Positions 8,933 through 16,538 of a stretch of DNA of 64,000 nt are shown piece by piece. The DNA comes from Desulfofundulus luciae (lineage in GTDB: Bacteria > Bacillota > Desulfotomaculia > Desulfotomaculales > Desulfovirgulaceae), in NCBI RefSeq assembly GCF_030813795.1, contig NZ_JAUSUX010000006.1, positions 1 through 64,000 of the forward strand, written 5' to 3'. The position numbers and the translations under genes are program-made. The notes beneath the pieces were generated by a model. The model had not been told where the DNA came from, did not search any database, and was given only the letters and a program-made list of their open reading frames with translations. Every line of letters starts with the position of its first letter. Position 1 is the first letter of the stretch.

Positions 8933-8970
8933 GGGAAAATGGTTTTGTGATGTAAGGAGGGTTTTTCGAC

Positions 8971-10368
8971 TTGCCGAAGATATCTCCTTTCTTAAACCCC
9001 TCAATCTTCCGGGAATACGACATCCGGGGCGTGGCCGGAAAAGACTTAACCTTTGAAACTGCCCGTACCCTGGGAAAAGCCTTCGGCACCTTTCTTTTAG
9101 AACAGGGTTTAAGGGAAGTGCTGGTGGGCCGGGACAACCGGGCCAGCTCCGGAGAACTGCAAAACGGGATTTGCGAGGGGCTTTTATCAACGGGATGTGA
9201 TGTTATTGATCTGGGCCTGGTGGTCACCCCCATCGTATATTTCGCCCGTTACCACCTGGGCGTAAAAGGTGCCGTGATGGTCACCGGCAGCCACAACCCG
9301 CCGGAGGAAAACGGGTTCAAGCTCGCTGCGGGCGGCGCGGAAACGATCTACGGGAAAGAAATCCAGAGGCTCAAGGAGATTAGCTCGCTCGGTTCCTTTG
9401 CCGCCGGCCGGGGGAAAATTAAAACTGCTGACGTTGTTCCCGCCTACCTGGAAATGCTGGCTGATAAAATTGAGCTTGGCCCCCGCCAGTTAAAAGTGGT
9501 CGTGGACTGCGGCAGCGGTACGGCGGGTTACTTCGCGCCGCAGCTCCTGCGCCGCTGGGGTTGTAACGTGATAGAGCTTTATTGTACTCCCGACCCGGCC
9601 TTTCCACACCACCACCCCGACCCGGTAAAAACGGCCAACCTCCTCGATTTGCAAAAGAAAGTTCTTGAGGAGGGGGCAGACCTGGGCGTGGCCTACGACG
9701 GGGATGCCGACCGCCTGGGGGTTGTGGACGACCGGGGGAACGTGGTCTGGGGAGATAAGCTGATGATCCTCTTCTGGCGCGAAATTCTTCCCCGCTTCCC
9801 CGGTGCCCCGGTGCTGGTGGAAGTCAAGTGCTCCCAGAGCCTGGTGGAGGAGACTGCCCGCCTTGGGGGGAAGCCCATTTTTTCCCGCACCGGGCATTCC
9901 TTGATCAAGGCCAGAATGAGAGAGCTAAACGCCCCCTTTACAGGGGAAATGTCCGGCCACATGTTTTTCGCCGACGAATATTACGGCTACGACGATGCGC
10001 TATATGCCACCGGGAGGCTTTTGCGTATTTTATCAAATACGGAAAAACCTCTTTCTCTGCTTTTGGCCGACGTGCCGCAATATCACTCCACGGCGGAGAC
10101 GCGCGTACCCTGTCCGGACGAGGTTAAATTTGCCGTTGTAGAGCAACTTGTTAAGGAGTTTCAGCGCCAATTCGAAGTTATTGACGTGGACGGTGCCCGG
10201 GTACTGTTTGAGGACGGGTGGGGACTTGTGCGCGCTTCCAACACGCAGCCCGTGCTGGTGGCCCGCTGCGAGGCGAAAACGCCCGCAGGGTTGCAGAGGA
10301 TCTGCGAACTAATGAAAAAAGCAATTACCGCCCAACCCCAGGTGGGAGATTTCGAGTGGGAGTTTTAG
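8971..10368 (+). CDS. manB: Phosphomannomutase/phosphoglucomutase
   Basis: A 465-residue alpha-D-phosphohexomutase. The phosphorylated serine is Ser107 in VTGSHNPPEENGFK, the metal site is DGDADRLG with Asp243, Asp245 and Asp247, and the sugar-binding loop GEMSGHMFF is near 325. It interconverts hexose 6-phosphate and hexose 1-phosphate. The position right after manC suggests mannose-1-phosphate supply for GDP-mannose, though this family (AlgC-like) often also uses glucose. TTG start with AAGGAGGG about ten bases upstream. Confidence 0.87.
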   Translation: MPKISPFLNPSIFREYDIRGVAGKDLTFETARTLGKAFGTFLLEQGLREVLVGRDNRASSGELQNGICEGLLSTGCDVIDLGLVVTPIVYFARYHLGVKGAVMVTGSHNPPEENGFKLAAGGAETIYGKEIQRLKEISSLGSFAAGRGKIKTADVVPAYLEMLADKIELGPRQLKVVVDCGSGTAGYFAPQLLRRWGCNVIELYCTPDPAFPHHHPDPVKTANLLDLQKKVLEEGADLGVAYDGDADRLGVVDDRGNVVWGDKLMILFWREILPRFPGAPVLVEVKCSQSLVEETARLGGKPIFSRTGHSLIKARMRELNAPFTGEMSGHMFFADEYYGYDDALYATGRLLRILSNTEKPLSLLLADVPQYHSTAETRVPCPDEVKFAVVEQLVKEFQRQFEVIDVDGARVLFEDGWGLVRASNTQPVLVARCEAKTPAGLQRICELMKKAITAQPQVGDFEWEF

Positions 10369-10407
10369 CGGACAACAAAGAAGAATAGATTTTCCCCGCC
10401 GGCATGT

Positions 10408-10587
10408 TTATTCAACTACCTTTTGGGGCGTGCTCTTTGCAGGAGAAATGCTGGCAAGCTTCTCATGATTTTTGCTTTCTTCTTCACGGATAAACTTGAA
10501 GAATTTATCCAAATCGCCTTTGAATTGATCGAGAATAAGTTCACGTGACTTTCTGACTTCATTGACAATATGATCTTCAAAGGCCAT
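10408..10587 (-). CDS. Small charged protein, candidate antitoxin for the PIN toxin upstream
   Basis: A 59-residue protein beginning MAFEDHIVNEVRKSRELIL and ending KSTPQKVVE. The pattern of I-V-x-E-V-R-K near the start followed by a helical, charged region resembles short partner proteins found beside this class of PIN toxin. It starts only 2 bp after the toxin stop, with AGGAGG eight bases before the ATG formed by the toxin's last codons, so the two are co-translated. If it is the antitoxin, the order (toxin first) is reversed relative to most VapBC pairs. The family assignment is from memory of similar proteins. Confidence 0.6.
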   Translation of the reverse strand: MAFEDHIVNEVRKSRELILDQFKGDLDKFFKFIREEESKNHEKLASISPAKSTPQKVVE

Positions 10588-10589
10588 AA

Positions 10590-11072
10590 TTAATCCCTCC
10601 TCATAAGCTCAATAGGGGTGACAATTTCAGGGGTTTCCAGCCCAATGGAGCCGTTATACCGTCTCAGCTTCCTGCGGATTTCTCCATGGGCGAGGTGCTT
10701 GCAGTTCCAGGTTAAAAGGTAGTCTAACTTATATACTACCGCATATGCGATATGTACAGCGTCCAGGGCCGACTTCTTTGGAATGCCAAGCACGGCGAGA
10801 TACTCTTTTGCCATTTTTTCCACTTCTTCTGTGGCAGGTAAAATTTCAAGTCCTTCAAGATGCTTGACCCTTTGGAAAGCTACTTCAGGATCTCCAGCTT
10901 TTGCTTCGATCAGGACTGCTTGGGATATGTAAATTTTAAAATTTTTCCTTTCTTCGTTCCACCATTCATGAGTTGCCTGTTGATTTGCTGCGATGATCAA
11001 ATCACGGCTTGGGCGGGCTGCCAGGTAACTGGGAATGGTTGTCTCAAGGTACAGAGTCGGTTTGTTCTCCAT
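10590..11072 (-). CDS. PIN-domain ribonuclease toxin, VapC-like
   Basis: A protein of about 160 residues with PIN-type acidic positions: the early LYLETTIPSYLAA (an ETT variant of the first acidic motif), Glu in ISQAVLIEAKAGD near 55-60, and Asp in SALDAVHIAYA near 105, followed by YLLTWNCKHLAH, the usual TWN/D-region of the fold. PIN toxins cut RNA, often tRNA. The ATG is used because GAGGTG lies eight bases upstream on the minus strand. The next gene downstream is a small candidate antitoxin. The target cannot be told from sequence. Confidence 0.8.
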   Translation of the reverse strand: MENKPTLYLETTIPSYLAARPSRDLIIAANQQATHEWWNEERKNFKIYISQAVLIEAKAGDPEVAFQRVKHLEGLEILPATEEVEKMAKEYLAVLGIPKKSALDAVHIAYAVVYKLDYLLTWNCKHLAHGEIRRKLRRYNGSIGLETPEIVTPIELMRRD

Positions 11073-11159
11073 GAGCAACACCTCGCTTTAAAAAGTATAA
11101 CTTTGAAATAAGTGTAAAGGCAACGGGAACGAAAGGATTTAAAGGCTTTTATCCCGCAT

Positions 11160-11192
11160 ATCATTGCCCGCCTTCCGGAAAAATGTTACAAT
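11160..11192. repeat. 33-bp direct repeat, copy 1
   Basis: Identical to 15008-15040. It starts ATCATTGCCCGCC and ends ATGTTACAAT. The end of the repeat resembles a promoter -10 region, and the first copy precedes the Uma2 remnant, so both copies may descend from the upstream region of the same gene family. Confidence 0.7.
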
Positions 11193-11221
11193 GATACCGC
11201 GAAAGAACCGGTCAGAAAAAA

Positions 11222-11419
11222 TTCAAGGTTTACGAGCGGTGCGGCGTCAAGGAATACTGGATCGTGGACCCGGAAGAAAAATCGGTACAGGTTTTTCTGC
11301 TCAAGGAGGGCAAATTCGTCCTCGACCAGGAGACGGATCAGAAAGGCGAAATCTCCTCCCGTGTTCTTTCCGGGTTCACCATTTGTTTGGAAAATATCTT
11401 CGAAGGTTGCCCAGGTTAA
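11222..11419 (+). pseudogene. Uma2-family (DUF820) endonuclease, C-terminal remnant
   Basis: The frame reads FKVYERCGVKEYWIVDPEEK and continues to a stop after ENIFEGCPG. The YERCGVKEYWIVDP motif is the hallmark C-terminal strand of the Uma2 (DUF820) PD-(D/E)XK fold. The N-terminal two thirds are missing, and the upstream sequence goes straight into a repeated promoter-like segment, which suggests an internal deletion. It should be non-functional. Confidence 0.75.
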
Positions 11420-11505
11420 CCTTCCCTGTTTCCAGGTGAAAGAAAAATGCAGGAACGATCAGCAGGAGGCAGCACCGGGGAACCGGGGGCAGCAATCTGC
11501 CTGGT

Positions 11506-11673
11506 AACCGCAGACATACTGTTGCAGAGCTACTTGAATGCCAGTAGCAGGAGGTGGGTGAATACCCTGCAGAGCGCCAACGTTGGTACCAAATGAAACA
11601 GACGGCAATGACCGGGTGGATAAAGGAATGGCTGAATGAGCTGGGGATCGAACCCGTAGAAAGGAAAGCTTAG
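11506..11673 (+). pseudogene. Decayed reading frame, family not recognised
   Basis: One frame can be read with a single internal TAG: after the stop it continues QEVGEYPAERQRWYQMKQTA and ends WLNELGIEPVERKA. The amphipathic composition looks protein-like, but I do not recognise the family. It could be a chance frame. Confidence 0.25.
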
Positions 11674-11742
11674 ATGCATACTAATAGCCGTGGAGAAGGC
11701 GGTTGTTCTACTATAGGCAACTTCTGTTAGTTTGTCCAAATC

Positions 11743-13503
11743 ATGAAAGGCAGTGTGGCCGTGACTGGAAGAAAGAGCAAAACAAAGAAGGATAATTTGC
11801 CGCGACTAACCGAATCCCACATCCGCGACATGGCGGACCCTCAGAGTTTTGAGCGCGGCAGGAACTATTATAATGATGGAGCTATCATAGACCCCGTCCG
11901 CCAGGGGATGGAACTGCGCGGGGAATGCAGCGGTTCCCGGTACCAGCCATACAGGGTCAGGGTCAGGTTTAGCGACAAAGGCATTGTGGAAGCTTCCTGC
12001 ACCTGCCCCCGGGGCGGGTTTTGCAAGCACATCGTGGCCCTGTTGCTTGCCTATGTCCATGAGCCGGAATCTTTCCGGGAACTGGCACCTCTGGAGGAAA
12101 TGCTCGCCCGGTTCAGCAAGGAGGAGCTCATATCTTTAATTGGTGAGATGATTGCCCGGGAACCGTCCCTGATGGCCCTGGTGGAACTGTCGGCGTCCGC
12201 AGCCCGGGGGCATGTGGATGCGGCATCGTGCCGCCGGCAGGCGTTACGTGCGCTGCGGCATGAAGATCCGCTCCTCATCGAAGCGGATTTACGGGGAATG
12301 CTTAACCTGGCCCAACGTATGGCCGCAAAAGAAGACTGGCCTGGTGCGGGTACGGTTTGCCATGCCCTGTTGAGCGTGCTGTCATCCGATTATGAGGATA
12401 TTCAGTTCATGGACGAAGAGGGGGACATCGCGGTTGTTGCCGGCGATTGCGCCCACCTTTTGGGCGAGTGTCTGGCGCAGGGACGGCCTGACGCCCGTAC
12501 GCGGCAGGAGTGGCTGCAAACGCTGCTGGAAGCCGAACTGGCCGACATCAGACTGGGCGGTATTGACTTTGCTTCCGGCGCCTTTGATATCATTCTCGAG
12601 CACGCCACCGCAAATGAATGGGCCGTACTTGAGGAACGAATACGTGAGGCCATGGGGAAAAGCAATGACTGGAAGAAGGAAATGCTGGTCAGGATGCTTG
12701 TCTCCTGGCGGGAGAAACACGGCCGGCATGAAGAAGCAGGCGATATCATCCGCGAACTGGGCACCCCGGAACAGCGCATGCTGTGGTTGGTCAGGGACGG
12801 AAAACCGGATGAGGCTGTGACCATTGCGCGGCAGCATTGCCTGAATAAACCCGGCTTGATTACCAGGCTTGCCGGTGAGCTGGTGGAAGCCGGTGCCCGG
12901 AAACAGGCCGTAACCCTGCTGACCGAACTGGCGGAGGGGGCTGACTCCCACTGGAGCTATATGGAATGGCTGGCGAAATATTACCGGGCACACGGAGATT
13001 GGGAAGCGGCCTTGAAGTGGCAGCGCAGGGTTTTTCTCCAGAATCCACGGGTTAAATCGTTCATAGACCTGGAATACATTAGTAAAAAGCTTGATGTTTG
13101 GGAACAGGTGCGCTCCGAAGTACTGCACACTCCGGAGATTGAGAAAAAACCGCATGTGTTGCTTGAAATCGCCCTGCATGAGGGCGACGTGGCCAGGGCG
13201 CTGGAGTTATTGCCCCGGGCTTCCGGTTGGGGGTGGCGTAATTACAAGGAGAAGGTGGCCGGGGCCGCTGAAAAAGAACGGCCGGAAGACGCCATAGCGT
13301 TGTACAAAGAGCTGGTGGAAGAGGCCATCGGCCGCCGTCAGCGCGGGGCCTACCGGGAAGCCGCAGGCTACCTGTGCCGGATTAAAACTCTCTGCCAGCG
13401 CACCGGCGCGCAGGAGAACTGGGAAGATTACTTCGCCGCGTTGAGGAGAAAATATGCCCGTTTCCCCGCGCTTCAGGAAGAGCTGGACGGAGCGGGATTA
13501 TAA
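11743..13503 (+). CDS. SWIM zinc-finger protein with helical repeats
   Basis: A 586-residue protein with a SWIM zinc motif near residues 85-102, ASCTCPRGGFCKHIVALLL, giving the C-x-C-xn-C-x-H ligand pattern. The rest is a long helical, TPR-like region (for example EEAGDIIRELGTPEQRMLW and DWEAALKWQRRVF). SWIM domains bind DNA or proteins and often accompany SNF2 helicases; no helicase is nearby. No signal peptide or membrane helix is seen, so it is probably cytoplasmic. The function is unknown. The start is uncertain: the ATG used lacks a clear ribosome site, and a GTG at 11761 with AAAGGCAGTG upstream is possible. Confidence 0.75.
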   Translation: MKGSVAVTGRKSKTKKDNLPRLTESHIRDMADPQSFERGRNYYNDGAIIDPVRQGMELRGECSGSRYQPYRVRVRFSDKGIVEASCTCPRGGFCKHIVALLLAYVHEPESFRELAPLEEMLARFSKEELISLIGEMIAREPSLMALVELSASAARGHVDAASCRRQALRALRHEDPLLIEADLRGMLNLAQRMAAKEDWPGAGTVCHALLSVLSSDYEDIQFMDEEGDIAVVAGDCAHLLGECLAQGRPDARTRQEWLQTLLEAELADIRLGGIDFASGAFDIILEHATANEWAVLEERIREAMGKSNDWKKEMLVRMLVSWREKHGRHEEAGDIIRELGTPEQRMLWLVRDGKPDEAVTIARQHCLNKPGLITRLAGELVEAGARKQAVTLLTELAEGADSHWSYMEWLAKYYRAHGDWEAALKWQRRVFLQNPRVKSFIDLEYISKKLDVWEQVRSEVLHTPEIEKKPHVLLEIALHEGDVARALELLPRASGWGWRNYKEKVAGAAEKERPEDAIALYKELVEEAIGRRQRGAYREAAGYLCRIKTLCQRTGAQENWEDYFAALRRKYARFPALQEELDGAGL

Positions 13504-13581
13504 AAACGGGGTGGCGCGCCCTTATCACCTTTAGTTTCCCTGCCGGCAACCGATAGGTATTAATAAAAAAGGGTGTTCGAC

Positions 13582-14769
13582 ATGTGTGGAGTAACGAAGC
13601 AATTATTAGCCCGGGTCGTCCTTGGGCTGCTTATCTTTCATCTAATCGTTCCTTCTCCCGCCCGGGCCACCCAGGAGCTGACTGTCTATTCCCCGGCCGA
13701 ACAGGAGGGGAAACCGGCGCAGTTTATCTGGCAGTTGTCCGGGATAGGCCGCCTTTCCGGAGACATAACGGTTGGCCCCAACGGCCTTTTATATCTCCCC
13801 GTGGGCAACAAACTGGCGGCGGTGGACACCTGGGGGCGGGTGGTCTGGGAGGCGGCCGGTCCGGCGGGAGGAAGGATTGGCCGGCCGGTTTTCGGTCCCG
13901 CCGGTTCTATTTTTTTACCCGGGAGTACCGTGGTGCAGGAAGTGAAAATGAACGGGGCGGCGGGATGGAGTTTCAGTGCCTTCCAGGGTTCCACGGCATC
14001 CGGGCCTGCCTGGTTGTCTTCAGGTCCACGGGGTTACCTTTACCTGCCCCTGCCTGCGGCATTGTACGCCGTGGACACCGTCGGCCGCTATAAATGGGCA
14101 TTGTTACACTGGGATGCCGGCGACCTGTACCGGGCCGTCCCCCTTAAAGACCGGGCAATTGACGGTTGTGCCGGCAACGACCGGGCGGTATACGTGGTTT
14201 GCAGCCGCAGGCAGGCTGGATCGACCTTGCTTGCCGTGGATGCCGCCGGGAAAATCCTCTGGCGTTACTGGCTGGGAGAGATAAAGGAGGTCCACCTGGT
14301 TCCGGGGGGCGACAGCGTTCTCTATGTAACGGTTAATCCGTCGAAACTCGACAGGTTGAACAAAGGGAAGGTTTATGCCTTCCGGCTGGAAGACAACGGC
14401 CGGCCCGTCTGGAGCCAGACCATACCCTTCGACGACCTGACCGCTCCGGTTCTTTCCCCGGATAAAACCCTTTATTTCACTGCCGGAGGACGCATTTATG
14501 CCCTGGATGCGCAAACCGGGCAGCAAAAATGGTACCAGCCGCTCTTGAATCTGGTTTCAGCCCCGGCGGTGGACGGCAGGCGGAACAGGATTTATGCCGG
14601 AACTTCCGACAAACGCCTGCTGGCGGTCGATACCGGAGGGCGGTTGCTCTGGGAATTGGAGCTGGACGGGGCCGTCAGCAGGACGCCGCTTGTGGGCCCG
14701 GACGGTTACCTGTACGTAGTCACAGACAAAGGGAGTTTGTACAAAATACTGGATGCCGGCAATCCCTAG
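13582..14769 (+). CDS. Secreted PQQ-like beta-propeller protein
   Basis: About 395 residues with a signal peptide (QLLARVVLGLLIFHLIVPSPARA) and repeated blades of the type LAAVDTWGRVVWEA, LLAVDAAGKILWRYW, IYALDAQTGQQKWYQ and LLAVDTGGRLLWELEL. These are the A-x-D-x-x-x-G-x-x-x-W repeats of the PQQ/BamB-like propeller, a structural scaffold rather than proof of PQQ binding. It is probably exported to the envelope. The ATG is favoured over the GTG three codons upstream because AGGGTG then has normal spacing. The last 300 bp are duplicated 1.7 kb downstream just before the SLH gene. Confidence 0.8.
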   Translation: MCGVTKQLLARVVLGLLIFHLIVPSPARATQELTVYSPAEQEGKPAQFIWQLSGIGRLSGDITVGPNGLLYLPVGNKLAAVDTWGRVVWEAAGPAGGRIGRPVFGPAGSIFLPGSTVVQEVKMNGAAGWSFSAFQGSTASGPAWLSSGPRGYLYLPLPAALYAVDTVGRYKWALLHWDAGDLYRAVPLKDRAIDGCAGNDRAVYVVCSRRQAGSTLLAVDAAGKILWRYWLGEIKEVHLVPGGDSVLYVTVNPSKLDRLNKGKVYAFRLEDNGRPVWSQTIPFDDLTAPVLSPDKTLYFTAGGRIYALDAQTGQQKWYQPLLNLVSAPAVDGRRNRIYAGTSDKRLLAVDTGGRLLWELELDGAVSRTPLVGPDGYLYVVTDKGSLYKILDAGNP

Positions 14770-14938
14770 TTACGCAAATCCAAGATGCAAAAGATTTGCC
14801 CGGCGCACCAGTTTCTGAACTTTGCCGTCGGTGAGCACGCCGCATTGCTCCGCCAATCTTTCTTTGGCAATTGTGCTTTTCCAGTAAGCTTTCGGGCAGG
14901 GTAAAGGTTACTTTCTTAAGTATCAATTTTTGTGCCAT
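14770..14938 (-). pseudogene. Broken antitoxin-like gene
   Basis: The frame starts MAQKLILKKVTFTLPESLLE, which looks like the beta-strand of a ribbon-helix-helix antitoxin. It then needs a one-base shift to continue STIAKERLAEQCGVLTDGKV and end at a stop after LLHLGFA. Start and stop lie in different frames, so the gene is frameshifted and possibly also internally deleted. It ends against the beta-propeller gene on the other strand, with one base between the two stops. A TGGCG-rich ribosome site is absent, but a GGAGGG lies upstream of the ATG. Confidence 0.5.
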
Positions 14939-15007
14939 AAAAAATCACCCTCCTGTTGTATTGTAAAATATACATACTCATACTGCAAACATCCCTAAAG
15001 ACAAAGA

Positions 15008-15040
15008 ATCATTGCCCGCCTTCCGGAAAAATGTTACAAT
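15008..15040. repeat. 33-bp direct repeat, copy 2
   Basis: Identical to 11160-11192. Here it precedes decayed sequence in place of a Uma2 remnant. Confidence 0.7.
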
Positions 15041-15421
15041 ATTGCCGCGAAGATGCCCGAAAGAGCCTGCCAGGGCCTTTTCCCGCAAGCACCCAGGGGG
15101 TGAAATCAATGAAGACAGCACTTGCAGAGATCGCCGCTGCCGGCGAAAACCAGGTTAAAGAAAAATGGCCGGGAGATGCCGGCAAGCAGGCGGGATTTTG
15201 CTCGGTGCCGCCGACAACCTGCTCTACACGGAGCGGGGCAAACTGGCGGCACTAATTGGTGTAAGGACTTCGGTTCCGGAGCAAAAATTCAAAGACTACG
15301 AAATTGTGGTAGTTGTTGCTTGGAAGTAGAGCGAAGAGTTGAACGGAGCGGGTTGTTGTGAAGCGGTAGCGGGGAAATTCGGTAGATGAAAAGGCAAATT
15401 GCAGGATAAAAACCGGGGGTT

Positions 15422-15450
15422 GGGACGGCATAAGCGGCGCATGCCCCGCC
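15422..15450. repeat. Interspersed short repeat, copy 2
   Basis: Identical over 29 bp to 7813-7841. Sequence to the left (AGGATAAA and ACCGGGG) is a diverged continuation of the same unit. It contains the GGCAT/ATGCC inverted pair. Confidence 0.65.
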
Positions 15451-15463
15451 ATTAAGCAGGAGA

Positions 15464-15492
15464 TTGTAAGGCTTACTTCGTTATGTTATACT
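15464..15492 (+). promoter_or_regulatory. Candidate sigma-A promoter for the VapBC pair
   Basis: TTGTAA and TATACT separated by 17 bp, 31 bp before the antitoxin ATG. GGAGTGTG follows as the ribosome site. Confidence 0.55.
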
Positions 15493-15523
15493 TAATGTAA
15501 TACAGGGCAGGAGTGTGATGTAA

Positions 15524-15763
15524 ATGACCACTGGAAATTCTAAAATCACAGCCGTAAGGTTGCCTTTGGGGATCGTCCAGAAAATTGACGCCCTGGTGGG
15601 TAAAGGGAATCGCTCCCGGTTTATAGCCGCGGCCATCGAAAAAGAGCTCAAACGCAAAGCGCGTCTTGCCCATATCGCGGGTGCGGAAGGTTTTATCGCC
15701 GACGATATAGACACCCTGGCTTTTGTTAACCGCTTAAGGGCTGCGGACGAAAGGAGAAAATAA
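15524..15763 (+). CDS. Ribbon-helix-helix antitoxin, VapB/CopG-like
   Basis: A 79-residue protein beginning MTTGNSKITAVRLPLGIVQK. The ITAVRLP strand followed by two helices (IVQKIDALVGKGNRSRFIAAAIEKELK) is a ribbon-helix-helix DNA-binding fold. The C-terminal tail should wrap the toxin. The stop codon overlaps the toxin ATG by one base, so translation is coupled. Such antitoxins usually bind their own promoter; the candidate promoter is just upstream. Confidence 0.85.
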   Translation: MTTGNSKITAVRLPLGIVQKIDALVGKGNRSRFIAAAIEKELKRKARLAHIAGAEGFIADDIDTLAFVNRLRAADERRK

Positions 15764-16176
15764 TGATTTCGGAAAATGACAGAGCCGGATTTTTATTGGA
15801 CACGGACTTTTTAATTGATTTAAACCGGGGCCGGCGGAATAATTTAAGGGTCAGGGCAGAAAAGCTGCTCCTCGAGATTAACCAGGAAGATCTCTTTATT
15901 TCCAGCGTTGTGGTCACAGAATTTATGACGGGTGTACCGCAGCCGGTGCAGGAGCAGGTGGAGAAAATGCTGCGGGAACTTTACTTTTACCTTACTCCCA
16001 CTTTCGAAGAGGCGGCTTTGGCCGGCCGGTTGAGGCAGGAGTGGCTTTCCAGGGGTTATACCCTGGCCATCGCGGATGTGACCAACGCTGCCCTGGCCAT
16101 TTCCAGAAACCTGGTCCTGGTTACCAGAAACCTTTCCCACTACCCCTTCGAACAATTAGTAATTAAAGGCTGGTAA
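15763..16176 (+). CDS. PIN-domain ribonuclease toxin, VapC-like
   Basis: A 137-residue PIN protein. The acidic set is visible: Asp in LLDTDFLIDLNRG (about 13-17), Glu in VVVTEFMTG near 51, and Asp in AIADVTNAALA near 105, followed by VTRNLSHYPFEQL near the end. It would be an RNase neutralised by the preceding antitoxin. The pair sits between two copies of a 300-bp duplicated segment, so it could have arrived by, or could be lost by, recombination between them. Confidence 0.87.
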   Translation: MISENDRAGFLLDTDFLIDLNRGRRNNLRVRAEKLLLEINQEDLFISSVVVTEFMTGVPQPVQEQVEKMLRELYFYLTPTFEEAALAGRLRQEWLSRGYTLAIADVTNAALAISRNLVLVTRNLSHYPFEQLVIKGW

Positions 16177-16194
16177 AATAGTCCAGTTTCTATG

Positions 16195-16512
16195 GGTATA
16201 CGTGGTTTGCAGCTTTATTTCACTGCCGGAGGACGCATTTATGCCCTGGATGCGCAAACCGGGCAGCAAAAATGGTATCAGCCGCTCTTGAATCTGGTTT
16301 CAGCCCCGGTGGTGGACGGCAGGCGGAACAGGATTTAATCCGGAACTTCCGACAAACGCCTGCTGGCGGTCGGCACCGGAGGGCGGTTGATCTGGGATCT
16401 GGAGCTGGACGGGGCCGTCGACAGGCCGCCGCTTGTGGGCCCGGACGGTTACCTGTACATAGTCACAGACAAAGGGAGTTTGTACAAAATACTGGATGCC
16501 GGCAATCCCTAG
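16195..16512 (+). pseudogene. Duplicated and internally deleted end of the beta-propeller gene
   Basis: Positions 16213-16512 repeat 14470-14769 with about 13 differences by hand count (roughly 96% identity), including both stop codons. The preceding bases 16195-16212 match 14187-14204, so the copy skips about 265 bp of the original. A change from TTTATGCC to TTTAATCC puts a TAA into the propeller frame. The copy is therefore a dead fragment lying directly before the SLH gene. Confidence 0.9.
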
Positions 16513-16538
16513 CGCCTGTTCAAGTAGGTGTTCCTGAT

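Larger units (their letters stand above)
11073..11742. other. Gene-poor stretch with decayed gene pieces
   Basis: This stretch holds no intact gene that I can support. It contains a 33-bp sequence repeated near 15 kb, the C-terminal part of a Uma2-type endonuclease gene, and a second short decayed reading frame. No clear terminator or promoter is visible. Confidence 0.6.
14939..15463. other. Intergenic stretch with repeats and decayed sequence
   Basis: Between the broken antitoxin-like gene and the VapBC pair there is no intact gene that I can support. A frame starting at 15110 (MKTALAEIAAAGENQVKEKW) begins convincingly but breaks after about 30 codons; another frame downstream reads GAADNLLYTERGKLAALIGV before a stop at about 15330. 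The two may be halves of a shifted gene, but no family is recognised. The stretch also holds copy 2 of two interspersed repeats. Confidence 0.4.

Noticed and set aside
12382-13179. 265-codon minus-strand frame
   Set aside because: Shadow of the SWIM-domain gene; no motif or ribosome site.
16272-16538. N-terminal extension of the SLH protein
   Set aside because: The extra 89 codons translate the duplicated beta-propeller fragment in a wrong frame; the signal peptide and ribosome site start at 16539.
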